Source of the DNA: Arthrobacter sp. FB24
GTDB lineage: Bacteria > Actinomycetota > Actinomycetes > Actinomycetales > Micrococcaceae
NCBI RefSeq assembly: GCF_000196235.1
Contig: NC_008541.1
Span: forward strand, 4,634,946-4,698,945
Reading direction: 5' to 3'
DNA length: 64,000 nucleotides
The notes beneath the pieces are model-generated. The model was given only the letters and a program-made list of their open reading frames with translations, had not been told where the DNA came from and did no database searches. Both the position numbers and the translations under genes were made by a program. Positions 9,271 through 17,527 of this stretch are shown here, piece by piece. The first letter of the stretch is position 1; each line of letters starts with the position of its first letter.

Positions 9271-9976
9271 CCCCGGACCCCAACACCGGCTGCGCATGCA
9301 CGCCGTCCTTCGGCGCTGGTATGTGGTCCTGGCCGTGATGGCTCTGATGGTTCCGGCCGTTTTGCAGGCAGCCGGGGCCACCGGCGTCTACTGGAGCAAG
9401 GTCGACGTGGTGTTCTACCCTCCCAGCGGCGCGGCAGCGGGAAATCCCCTGCGGGCCGATTCGCAGGCCACCATCCACTATGCCGCGATGGTGGAGCGAC
9501 TGGTGAACGGAGAGCGCGGCGACGCCGAACCCGGGACTACCAGTGCCGATCTGTACGGCACCGGCCTACGGAACGGTTACTCCGTCTACGTTCCCAGTTC
9601 CGGCGGCCAGTGGCAGAACTCATTCGACCGCTCGGCCATCACCGTGGAAGTGGTGGCAGAGACAAGGGACGAGGTGAGCAGGGTGCTCACGGGGATCGTG
9701 GACAGGATTGAAACAACGGCAGCGGAACGGCAGGAAGCCATGGGAGTGATTCCGCGGTCCTTCATCACCACGAGCCTTTCGCCCGGCACTCCGGAAATCA
9801 GCTACCAGGCGGCCAAACCCGTTTACGCCGCCAGTGCGCTGGCTGTACTCGCCGTTGGGTTGTCCATAGCCGCGGCAGGTTTTGTGGACCGGCTGACGCT
9901 GCGTGCCGCAGGCCGGCGCGCCCAACTCCGCCCCCGTGCCCCCACCGCCAGGGACCGCACCGAAGTCCGCTCCTGA
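9263..9976 (+). CDS. second Wzz-like chain-length protein
   Basis: A 237-residue protein with TM1 at about residues 19-38 (WYVVLAVMALMVPAVLQAAG), an external domain that begins with a VDVVFYPP strand as in Wzz proteins, and TM2 at about 188-207 (VYAASALAVLAVGLSIAAAGF), then a short basic tail. It overlaps the polymerase gene by 8 bases. Two similar-shaped but divergent Wzz-like proteins flank one polymerase, perhaps working as a pair. It is convergent with the M18 peptidase gene, with 14 bases between stops. Confidence 0.68.
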   Translation: MPSPGPQHRLRMHAVLRRWYVVLAVMALMVPAVLQAAGATGVYWSKVDVVFYPPSGAAAGNPLRADSQATIHYAAMVERLVNGERGDAEPGTTSADLYGTGLRNGYSVYVPSSGGQWQNSFDRSAITVEVVAETRDEVSRVLTGIVDRIETTAAERQEAMGVIPRSFITTSLSPGTPEISYQAAKPVYAASALAVLAVGLSIAAAGFVDRLTLRAAGRRAQLRPRAPTARDRTEVRS

Positions 9977-9990
9977 ATCCTGCGCCCCCG

Positions 9991-11334
9991 CTAAGCCGCC
10001 GTCCGGAAGAACAATTCCGTCACACGGGCCAGCCGGAACGGGTCTTCCACGCCGCAGAGTTCACGGGCGGAGTGCATGGACAGCAACGGCACGCCCACGT
10101 CCACGGTCCTGATGCCCAGCCGCGTCGCCGTCAGCGGTCCGATGGTGGACCCGCACGGCATCACGTTGTTCGAGACGAACTCCTGGTACGGGACCCCCGC
10201 GTCGGCGCACAGCCGCGCCCAGAAGGCGGCACCCGGGCCGTCGGTCGCGTAGCGCTGGTTGGCGTTGATCTTAAGCAACGGGCCGCCGTTGAGCACCGGC
10301 CGGTTGACCGGGTCATGGCGCTCCGCGTAGTTCGGGTGCACCGCGTGGCCGGCATCGGCCGACACGCAGAACGACGCCGCCAGGGCCTGCCGGCGCTGGC
10401 TGACCGACGCTCCGAGGCCGTCCGAGATACGCACCAAAACGTCCTCGAGGAGCGGTCCGCAGGCCCCCGACCGCGAATTGGAGCCGATCTCCTCGTGATC
10501 GAACGCCGCCAGCACCGCGATGGGCCCCCCGTCCGGATGGTTCCCGGCTTCGGCGTGGGCGATGAGCGCGGCCAGTCCCGCATGGGTGGCGGACAGGTTG
10601 TCCAGCCGTCCGGAGGCAAAGAACTCACCCCTGGCCCCGAAAACCGCGGCCGGCTGCGTGTCCGCCACGACTACGTCGTACCCGCCGATCTGTGCGGGAT
10701 CCACCGGCGCCAAGCCGGGCGCCGCTGCAGTGGCCCGTTCCGCCAGCAGCGCGAGGAGGTCCTCAGCTCCCGGATCGCCGAGCCCAAAGACGGGATTCAT
10801 GTGCTGCTGCTTGTCCAGCGCCAGGCCCTCATTGACCGCGCGGTCCAGGTGGATGGCGAGCTGCGGGAACCTCAGCAGCGGCCCCGTGGCGGTCAGGCAC
10901 TGCTTACCGTCCAGCATCACCAGCCGGCCGGCCAGCTGCAGTTCCCGGTCCAGCCAGGAATTGAGCAGGGGGCCGCCGTAGACTTCCACACCGGCCTGCA
11001 GCCAGCCGAATTTTCCCGTGGTGGGCTTGGGCTTGAGTTTGAACGACGGCGAATCGGTGTGGGCCCCGAGGATGTTGAAGCCGGTGGTCGGGCCGGCATT
11101 CTTCGGCGTCAACCATGCGATCAGGGCGCCGTCGCGGACCACATAGAACCGCCCTGCCGCGCCGCCATCCGTGCCACCGCCGGCCGGCCACGCCGCCAGT
11201 TCGTCCAGGCCGGTGAAGCCCGCCCGGTCCAGCCGGCTCGCGGCTTCCTGTACTGCGTGAAAGCTCGACGGCGAGGCGCTGACGTACGCGCCGAGGTCCT
11301 GGATGTGGTGTGCGGCAGTGGCGTGGGAAGGCAT
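9991..11334 (-). CDS. M18 family aminopeptidase
   Basis: A cytosolic dinuclear zinc aminopeptidase of family M18, which favours N-terminal acidic residues. All metal-ligand motifs are visible: GAHTDSPSFKLKP, ASGRLDNLSATHA, AAFDHEEIGSNSRSGA and VPLLSMHSARELCG. Length is 447 residues, usual for bacterial M18 enzymes (about 430-480). It starts at MPSHATAAHH. It stands alone on the minus strand next to the polysaccharide cluster. Confidence 0.93.
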   Translation of the reverse strand: MPSHATAAHHIQDLGAYVSASPSSFHAVQEAASRLDRAGFTGLDELAAWPAGGGTDGGAAGRFYVVRDGALIAWLTPKNAGPTTGFNILGAHTDSPSFKLKPKPTTGKFGWLQAGVEVYGGPLLNSWLDRELQLAGRLVMLDGKQCLTATGPLLRFPQLAIHLDRAVNEGLALDKQQHMNPVFGLGDPGAEDLLALLAERATAAAPGLAPVDPAQIGGYDVVVADTQPAAVFGARGEFFASGRLDNLSATHAGLAALIAHAEAGNHPDGGPIAVLAAFDHEEIGSNSRSGACGPLLEDVLVRISDGLGASVSQRRQALAASFCVSADAGHAVHPNYAERHDPVNRPVLNGGPLLKINANQRYATDGPGAAFWARLCADAGVPYQEFVSNNVMPCGSTIGPLTATRLGIRTVDVGVPLLSMHSARELCGVEDPFRLARVTELFFRTAA

Positions 11335-11382
11335 GGCTCCGAGTCTAGCCGTGACCCGGCGGCCCGCGCCTGAGGCCCTGTC

Positions 11383-12300
11383 CTACACCGTGACGTTGAG
11401 TCCTGCCGAGAAGCCGCCGGCCACTGAACCGGACATGGTGGCCAGCTGGTGGATGCCGCCGTCGTCGCCAAACACGTTGTCCGAGGTGAGCGTGGTGTTC
11501 GGAAAATTCCGGGCGCTGGACTCATAGCCTGCCGTGGCGTAGACCTCGTTGCAGGCGGCTTCCGTCATGGCGATCTGGGAGACCGCCAGCACCTGGCCGG
11601 CCGCTGTGGTGTTGCTCATGGATTCGAAGACTTCGAAGTGGATGTGCGGCCAACGTCCGTTGTATGCCCCGGGGTAGATGGTGGTGAAAGACACCTGCCC
11701 GTTGGCATCCGCTTCCTGGACACCGCGGAGGAAGTTCTCATTTTCAAGTCCGGCGTCGTACATCGAGTATTTGCCGTCCCGGTCGCAGTGCCAGGCGTAG
11801 ACGGCGGCGCCGGCAAGGGGTTTGCAGCCGCTGGCGTTGTCCAGGAGAGTCAGGGTGACCGTCAGCGGGATGCCTTCCGCCTTGGTGGTGGAGGTTCCGA
11901 AGCTGGCGGTGATGTCCTGCCGGACCACGCCGGACGCCTCCAGGACGTTGGGCCCGTTGGAACCGTCCCCGGGATAAGGCCCAGCTGTTTCCTGCGGAAT
12001 TTCCACGCCGCATTCGGCGATGGCCCGGGTTAGCGTGGGTGATGTGGATGGTGTGGCGGACCCTGTCACTGACGAAGCCGGGGTGTTGGTTGCGGAACTG
12101 CTGGCGGCCGCCGTCGTGCTCGCGGTTCCGGAAGCGGACCCGCCGGGAGTGCAGGCCGCCAGCGCCGCGGCGGCTGTGCCGGCGCCGAAAAAAAGGCCCA
12201 GGGAACGCCGGCTCATCAGGGTGGAGAGGTCGAATTCCAGGCCGCGGTCATGGTCGGGATGGGGCTCGCGGGGAAGTTGCGTTGAGGTTGTCATGGACAC
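11383..12300 (-). CDS. intradiol-dioxygenase-like Tat lipoprotein
   Basis: A 305-residue exported protein. A twin-arginine motif (SRRSLGLFFG, about residues 31-40) and a lipobox-like LAAC at about 47-50 point to Tat export and lipid anchoring, followed by a Ser/Thr/Ala-rich linker to about residue 90. The C-terminal domain has the intradiol dioxygenase fold signals: VYAWHCDRDGKYSMYD (candidate Tyr ligands) and GRWPHIHFEVF (the HIH ligand pair). Cytosolic members cleave catechols with Fe(III). Secreted lipoprotein members are known in actinobacteria, but their substrates are unclear. No aromatic-degradation genes are nearby. Confidence 0.82.
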   Translation of the reverse strand: MSMTTSTQLPREPHPDHDRGLEFDLSTLMSRRSLGLFFGAGTAAAALAACTPGGSASGTASTTAAASSSATNTPASSVTGSATPSTSPTLTRAIAECGVEIPQETAGPYPGDGSNGPNVLEASGVVRQDITASFGTSTTKAEGIPLTVTLTLLDNASGCKPLAGAAVYAWHCDRDGKYSMYDAGLENENFLRGVQEADANGQVSFTTIYPGAYNGRWPHIHFEVFESMSNTTAAGQVLAVSQIAMTEAACNEVYATAGYESSARNFPNTTLTSDNVFGDDGGIHQLATMSGSVAGGFSAGLNVTV

Positions 12301-12316
12301 ATCAAACGCCGACGGG

Positions 12317-12592
12317 CTATGCCGCGCATAGGCCTTTCCTGTGAGCCCGCTGTGCGACTGCCGAAGGTGCGGGGGTTTTCATGGTGCGGGCCTTCACCGG
12401 CTCGAGGACGCTTGGGCAGAGGTTGCTGATCAGGCCCGTGCCGGCGCATTCCCGCATTGCCTCGATGCCGGCAGCGGCCGACCTGGTATCCGGAAACGGC
12501 CGGGATACGGCCAGCACCGTACCGTCGGGGGCGATCATCCTAAAACGCACCTCGGCTGCATCGTCCGCGAAAAGTTCAAATTGTCCCGCCAT
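12317..12592 (-). CDS. YegP-like DUF1508 small protein
   Basis: A 91-residue protein with the DUF1508/YegP repeat: FELFADDAAEVRFRMIAPDGTVLAVSRPFPDTRSAAAGIEAMRE. The family is usually small, often duplicated and stress-linked, but its function is unsettled. I chose the ATG at MAGQFELF because GGAAGGAAACC precedes it; an upstream in-frame start is less likely. The C-terminal 25 residues are basic and not part of the domain. It diverges from the Hsp20 gene to its right. Confidence 0.8.
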   Translation of the reverse strand: MAGQFELFADDAAEVRFRMIAPDGTVLAVSRPFPDTRSAAAGIEAMRECAGTGLISNLCPSVLEPVKARTMKTPAPSAVAQRAHRKGLCAA

Positions 12593-12852
12593 GGTTTCCT
12601 TCCAAAGGTGGTCGTGGGGATTCCCATCCATGGTGTCCCGCATCCCTTCAACCGGTAAGGGGCGAAAGTCCTCTGCTTGGATAAATTCCGGACATGGGCG
12701 CGGGCTCCCCCGGTCACCGGGTTCAGTCCCGCACCATCCGGGGACTTTGGGCCCTGTTGCCCGGTCCGGGGATGGGTATCTACTGGGGTTTGGGTCCGGG
12801 CCGCCAACGGATGTCGGTTTGCCTTTGCCAGGAGAACAATCAGGAGAGAGCT

Positions 12853-13338
12853 ATGTCCGGTGCGTTGAAATGGTCCCCGTTCGAATCGGCCCGGTGGCCA
12901 TCTGCCCAGGAAGGAACGGGCAGGACACCGTCCTCCTTCGTCGGTGCAATGGCGCGTCCCTTCGAACACGCGCACGCGCCAAGCCCCGTGAGCGTCGAGG
13001 AAGTCAGTGTCGACGAGTACGTCGACGGGGAGACCCTCGTGGTCCGGGCACAGATGCCTGGCGCGGATCCGGACAAGGACATTGAGGTTTCCGTGGCCGG
13101 CGGAGTGCTGCACATCCAGGCCGGGCGCGATGGGGCCGGCGGCCACTCCGAAGGGGACCGCTTTCCTTCCGGACTGAGGTACCGCCGTTTCACCCGCAAC
13201 CTGCCGTTGCCGGAGGGGGTGACGGACCAGGACATCAAAGTGTCCTTCCGGAACGGCGTCCTGGAAGTCAGGACCCCTCTTCCCACGGCACCTGGAACCG
13301 ATGCCGCCGAGAAACGGCTTCCCATTAGCCGCGATTAG
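12853..13338 (+). CDS. Hsp20/alpha-crystallin small heat-shock protein
   Basis: A 161-residue small heat-shock chaperone that holds unfolding proteins in a soluble state. The alpha-crystallin domain runs from about residue 48 (VDEYVDGETLVVRAQMPG) to about 150, with the conserved FRNGVLEVRTPLP near its end. The tail KRLPISRD resembles the C-terminal IxI-type motif. The start ATG follows AGGAGAGAGCT. Next to a DUF1508 gene and a small hypothetical gene, it looks like part of a minor stress locus. Confidence 0.93.
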   Translation: MSGALKWSPFESARWPSAQEGTGRTPSSFVGAMARPFEHAHAPSPVSVEEVSVDEYVDGETLVVRAQMPGADPDKDIEVSVAGGVLHIQAGRDGAGGHSEGDRFPSGLRYRRFTRNLPLPEGVTDQDIKVSFRNGVLEVRTPLPTAPGTDAAEKRLPISRD

Positions 13339-13391
13339 CCGCAGCTCCGCCATCGAACAACAGCCCGACCGGGAAAGAGGCAATACAACAC

Positions 13392-13676
13392 ATGGAACTG
13401 AAATCACAGTGGCACCGGCTTGATCCCGCGACCCGCCGGTGGCTCATGGACAATCCCGGGTGTGTTGTGCTGCCCAGGACGATTTCGACCATCGTCGCCC
13501 GGGTTGCGGATGAGCCCGTGGTCCTCGACCAGCACGGTGCCATCCAGCTCACGGCGGCAGACGTCAGCTTCATTCGCTCCCGCGTTCACGGATCATCCGC
13601 TGCAGCCGGGGATCATCGGTTCTTCGACGCGGTGCAGCCGGATCCAAACGGAAAGGAGTCCGGCCACCCTGACTGA
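13392..13676 (+). CDS. small hypothetical protein after Hsp20
   Basis: A 94-residue acidic-to-neutral protein, not recognised. It opens MELKSQWHRLDPATRRWLMDNPGC and contains VVLPRTISTIVARVADEPV and a helix-like LTAADVSFIRSRV. No membrane segment or signal peptide is seen. It lies 53 bases after the Hsp20 gene in the same direction and may share its transcript. The last codons and the stop lie inside the following terminator hairpin. Confidence 0.55.
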   Translation: MELKSQWHRLDPATRRWLMDNPGCVVLPRTISTIVARVADEPVVLDQHGAIQLTAADVSFIRSRVHGSSAAAGDHRFFDAVQPDPNGKESGHPD

Positions 13677-13698
13677 AGGTGGCCGGACTCCGTTTCCG
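13651..13698. terminator. intrinsic terminator overlapping a stop codon
   Basis: Strong inverted repeat, GGAGTCCGGCCACC ... GGTGGCCGGACTCC, extended by GGAAA/TTTCC. The TGA of the upstream small gene lies in its loop. It separates that gene from the convergent amino acid permease gene. Confidence 0.8.
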
Positions 13699-13758
13699 GG
13701 CGGACTGTGCCCGCTCCTGCTGCTGCGCTAAGCCCTTTCCCGGGCTAGCGCCTTTGAA

Positions 13759-15177
13759 TTACGACGCCGGGCCGGCACTCACTCCGGCCTCTTCCGGCGC
13801 GGCTTCTTCCGTAACGGTGCCAGTGGCGCCCAGACCCTTGCGGTAGCGCCAGACACCCACGCCCACCACCACAGCGGCCAGGCCCAGTGAAAGCAGCAGC
13901 GACTCCCGTGTGGATTCCAGGATCACCATGCCGATCAGCAGCGCGACGATACTGGCAATGGCCACCCAGGTCAGGTACGGGAACAGCCACATCTTCAGGG
14001 CAAGGTCCTTGGCGGCGGCACCCATGCGCTGGCGCAGGACGAGCTGCGAGGAGGCGATAACCAGCCAGACGAACAGCGCAATCGCACCCGAGGTGTTCAC
14101 GAGGAACAGGAACACGGTGTCCGGGGCGATGTAGTTCAGGCCCACAGTGATGAACCCGACCACGGTTGAGGCCAGCACGGCGGAGGCAGGTACGCCGCGG
14201 CCGGAGATCCTTGTCCAGGCGCGGGGTGCGTCCCCGCGGCGGGCGAGGGAGAACAGCATGCGGCTAGCGGTGTAGAGGCCGGAGTTCAGGCAGGACAGCA
14301 CCGAAGTCAGCACCACAATGTCCATGATGGTGCCGGCGCCGGGGATGCCGAACAGTTCAATCACTGCGACATACGGGCTCTTGGCCACGGATGCGGAGTT
14401 CCACGGCAGCAGGGTGACCACGATGGCAATTGAGCCGATGTAGAACACCAGGATGCGCCAGACAGTGGACTTCACGGCCTTCTTGACGGCGTCCACCGGG
14501 TTCTCTGATTCGCCGGCGGCAATGGTGGCGATTTCGGCGCCGAAGAAGGAGAAGACAACCACCAGGATGCCGGCGAGGACTGCTCCGGGGCCGTTGGGCA
14601 GGAATCCGCCGTTGTTGACCAGGTTGTCCAGTCCGGGTGCCGGAACTCCGGGAATCAGGCCCAGGATGGCGGCCACGCCGAAGAGCAGGAACAGCACAAT
14701 TGCGGCGACTTTGATGGAGGCGAACCAGAACTCGAATTCTCCGTACGATTTCACCGAGCCCAGGTTGGTGAGCGTCAGGAGGACCATGAGGACCAGGGCC
14801 CACACCCACTGGTCGATGCCCGGAACCCAGCGGTGCATGATGGCCGCACCGGCGGTGGCTTCGATCCCCAGGACGATGATCCAGAACCATGCGTAGAGCC
14901 AGCCGATGCTGAATCCGGCCCACCGGCCCAGCGCCTTGTCCGCGTATGTGGAGAACGATCCGGTCTCGGGGTTGGCTGCAGCCATTTCACCGAGCATCCG
15001 CATCACCAGGATCACCACAATTCCTGCGGCCATGTAGGCGAGCAGGATGCCGGGACCGGCCTGCTGGATGGCAGCACCGGAACCCACAAAGAGCCCGGCC
15101 CCGATCACGCCGGCGATGGCGATCATGGAAAGGTGCCGTGGTTTCAGGGACTTGGAAAGCTGTTGGTCAGCGTGCAT
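13759..15177 (-). CDS. APC family amino acid permease
   Basis: A 472-residue secondary transporter of the amino acid-polyamine-cation superfamily (GABA permease/AnsP-like group). The N-terminus is characteristic: LKPRHLSMIAIAGVIGAGLFVGSG, with the unwound TM1 motif GVIGAGLFVG. About 12 hydrophobic helices follow, and the mid-protein segment SFFGAEIATIAAGESENP is typical of the AAT subfamily. I chose the ATG at MHADQQLSK with GAAGGA upstream; a longer frame runs 51 codons further but looks non-coding. Substrate cannot be assigned. Confidence 0.9.
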   Translation of the reverse strand: MHADQQLSKSLKPRHLSMIAIAGVIGAGLFVGSGAAIQQAGPGILLAYMAAGIVVILVMRMLGEMAAANPETGSFSTYADKALGRWAGFSIGWLYAWFWIIVLGIEATAGAAIMHRWVPGIDQWVWALVLMVLLTLTNLGSVKSYGEFEFWFASIKVAAIVLFLLFGVAAILGLIPGVPAPGLDNLVNNGGFLPNGPGAVLAGILVVVFSFFGAEIATIAAGESENPVDAVKKAVKSTVWRILVFYIGSIAIVVTLLPWNSASVAKSPYVAVIELFGIPGAGTIMDIVVLTSVLSCLNSGLYTASRMLFSLARRGDAPRAWTRISGRGVPASAVLASTVVGFITVGLNYIAPDTVFLFLVNTSGAIALFVWLVIASSQLVLRQRMGAAAKDLALKMWLFPYLTWVAIASIVALLIGMVILESTRESLLLSLGLAAVVVGVGVWRYRKGLGATGTVTEEAAPEEAGVSAGPAS

Positions 15178-15405
15178 GGAAGCGCCGTCCTTCGTTGAGG
15201 GTGTGGGCCCCGGGCTACACGGATCACCGTGTTGCAGGCCACATTTCTTTTTCACCCTAGACCGGAAGCCATCGCCCGGATCATGTGCAGTCGAACATTT
15301 TGACGTACCCACAAAGGGAGCTTCACACAATGAAGCACATCAATACGCAACAGGAGTGACCTTTAGAACAACTCTGAAATGTGCCCGAAATCTACCTAAG
15401 AGTAG

Positions 15406-16158
15406 CTAATAGTCCGGATTGCTGGGTACCACCAGCCCGGTCTCATACGCATAGACCACCGCCTGCACCCTGTCCCGGAGATGCAGTTTGGCGAGGATCC
15501 GGCGCACGTGCGTTTTCACCGTCGCCTCGGAAAGGAAGAACCTGTGGGCGATCTCGGCGTTGGACAGTCCCTCTGCCATGGCTTCCAGCATCTCCATTTC
15601 ACGGGGCGTCAGGGCCTCCAGCAGGGGGTCCCTCTGCTGCTCTTCTCCGAGCGAATGCCGACCCCGGCCGGCTGCAGGGGCGGAGGTACCTGCCCGTTGT
15701 CCGTTGACTGCGGGCGGGTTGCCCTCCCGGACGTACGCTTCCAGCAGGCGGCGCGTGACGCGGGGCGCCACCACGGCGTCGCCGCTCGCCACCACACGCA
15801 CGGCACTCACCAATTCGGACGGTGCCACATCCTTGAGCAGAAACGCCGAAGCGCCCGCCTGCAGCCCGGCGAAGGCGTATTCGTCGAGATCGAAGGTGGT
15901 CAGGATGATCACCTTCGCGTGGGAGCCGGACGAGGTCACTGCCCGGGTTGCCTCGATTCCGTCCAGGACCGGCATCCGGACATCCATCAGCACCACGTCG
16001 GGGTCCACTTCCCTGACCTGCCGGATCGCTTCGGCGCCGTCGGATGCTTCCCCCACGATCCGAAGGTCGTCCTCGCCCTCAAGGATCAGGCGGAAGCCCA
16101 TTCTCAGCAGCGGCTGGTCATCAACCAGCAGGACTTTGATCGGTGTATTGCCATTCAT
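15406..16158 (-). CDS. NarL/LuxR-type response regulator
   Basis: A 250-residue response regulator. The receiver domain (about 6-120) has the acidic pair VDD and the phospho-acceptor Asp in VVLMDVRMP. A Gly/Arg-rich linker follows at about 140-175. The LuxR-type helix-turn-helix near the C-terminus reads LTPREMEMLEAMAEGLSNAEIAHRFFLSEATVKTHV. Its ATG overlaps the kinase stop (ATGA), so the pair is co-translated. It probably controls the ABC exporter operon at 17.5-19.4 kb. Confidence 0.94.
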   Translation of the reverse strand: MNGNTPIKVLLVDDQPLLRMGFRLILEGEDDLRIVGEASDGAEAIRQVREVDPDVVLMDVRMPVLDGIEATRAVTSSGSHAKVIILTTFDLDEYAFAGLQAGASAFLLKDVAPSELVSAVRVVASGDAVVAPRVTRRLLEAYVREGNPPAVNGQRAGTSAPAAGRGRHSLGEEQQRDPLLEALTPREMEMLEAMAEGLSNAEIAHRFFLSEATVKTHVRRILAKLHLRDRVQAVVYAYETGLVVPSNPDY

Positions 16159-17489
16159 GTTTTTCCTTGGTCCCCATTCCAATTCAGAACTGCCCGGACG
16201 CGCCATCCTCCGCCGGCAGGGCGTCCGGCTTCCACCGTACCGCCGTAAATGCCGGCCCGCTCACGCATGCCGGTCAGGCCCTGGCCGGAACCAAGCGCCC
16301 TGGCGCCGCCCGCCGCTGCGCCAGGTCCGCCCGGGCCCGCCGCCCCGTACCCCACCGTGCCTCTGCCGTCGTCGAGCACTTCAATGATGACCGTCCCGCC
16401 CACCCGGACCATGCCCACCTCCACCCGGCTCAGCGCCCGGCCGTAGCGGAGGACGTTGGTGAGCGATTCCTGCACGATCCGGTAGACGGTCAGTTGGAAG
16501 GCCGCGTCCTCGGGAAGGGCCGGCCCGGTATGCGAATAGTGCAGCGGCAGCCCCGCCGTGCGGAAGCCCTCGAGAAGTTTGGCCAGGCTGTTGCCGGCGC
16601 TCAGGGGTTGCCTGGGCGCCTGGCCCGCCGGCGACTCGTCGCGCAGGACGCCCAGCACCCGGCGCATGTCTCCCAGGGCCGTGCGTCCGGTCCGGGAAAT
16701 CTCCGCCAGGACCTCAGCGGCGCGCTCCGGGCTCTTCCTGACCACCACTGCGGCGCCGTCGGACAGGGTGAGCATCACCGTCAGGGAGTGGGCCACGACG
16801 TCGTGCATCTCCCTGGCGATCCGGTTGCGTTCGGTGACTGAACCGAGTGCCGCGGTCCGGGCCGCCCAGGCCGCGATTTCCGCTTCGTGTTCCCGCCGCT
16901 GCCGGATGGAGATGCCGATGCCGGTGGCGATGACGTTGGACAGCGTGATGGTGATGCCGGCAACGATGCCAAAGACCAGCTGCGAATTCTCCGGCGCTGC
17001 GGGGCCGCCGTTGGGAAGGGCGCGCTCCAGGGGTCCCACGAGGGTAAGGAAGTACAACAGGGAAAGCGGGGCATTTGCCAGCGCCAGCGCCGTGATGGAG
17101 AACCGTCGGGACCGCTGGACGGCCAACGCATACAGCGCAAACCACAGCCCCGCGGAAACGTTGGAGCCCCAGGGGTGCAGGACGGTGATGCCCACCTCCA
17201 GCACGGCGATGACGGCAACAACGGCCACCGGATGGGATCGGCGGAAAAGGAGGGCCGCTGCGACTGCGGCGAGCAGCGCGGTGGCCGCCCAGCCGCCGTC
17301 GAGCACGGCGTCCACGGCGGTGGGCGTGACCAGCAACAGGTAGCAGAGCACCACCACCGCATCCATGACCCTGGGCCGCCGGTACAGGTACCGGCGGAGT
17401 CGGCCGCGGCGGCGGTCTGCGAGTTCGGCAAAGGACGCATCAACCTGGGTGGGGGTTGATGCGTCCTTTGCCGGCGGTTCTTCGTTCAT
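16155..17489 (-). CDS. sensor histidine kinase (HisKA_3)
   Basis: A 444-residue membrane kinase. Hydrophobic helices lie at about residues 43-190. The dimerisation/phospho-acceptor motif is IAREMHDVVAHSLTVMLTLSDGA, the N box is YRIVQESLTNVLRYG, and the G1 box is VLDDGRG. Residues 1-30 (EPPAKDASTPTQVDASF) are encoded by a 20-bp perfect inverted repeat (17426-17473), which would fold into a hairpin in the mRNA just after the start codon. Partner of the response regulator with which it overlaps. Confidence 0.94.
   Translation of the reverse strand: MNEEPPAKDASTPTQVDASFAELADRRRGRLRRYLYRRPRVMDAVVVLCYLLLVTPTAVDAVLDGGWAATALLAAVAAALLFRRSHPVAVVAVIAVLEVGITVLHPWGSNVSAGLWFALYALAVQRSRRFSITALALANAPLSLLYFLTLVGPLERALPNGGPAAPENSQLVFGIVAGITITLSNVIATGIGISIRQRREHEAEIAAWAARTAALGSVTERNRIAREMHDVVAHSLTVMLTLSDGAAVVVRKSPERAAEVLAEISRTGRTALGDMRRVLGVLRDESPAGQAPRQPLSAGNSLAKLLEGFRTAGLPLHYSHTGPALPEDAAFQLTVYRIVQESLTNVLRYGRALSRVEVGMVRVGGTVIIEVLDDGRGTVGYGAAGPGGPGAAAGGARALGSGQGLTGMRERAGIYGGTVEAGRPAGGGWRVRAVLNWNGDQGKT
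17426..17473. repeat. 20-bp perfect inverted repeat inside kinase gene
   Basis: Arms of 20 bp (17426-17445 and 17454-17473; core GGACGCATCAACC / GGTTGATGCGTCC) separated by 8 bases. It lies 17-64 bases inside the histidine kinase gene. It could be an mRNA hairpin affecting translation, or an operator; there is no T tract, so it is not an intrinsic terminator. Confidence 0.85.
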
Positions 17490-17527
17490 GTGATGAGCCT
17501 AGACGGCGGCCCGGCCGCCCTTTCCGC

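Noticed and set aside
10072..11373. 433-codon plus-strand frame opposite the M18 aminopeptidase gene
   Set aside because: Arg-rich antisense shadow of a gene with all catalytic motifs intact on the minus strand.
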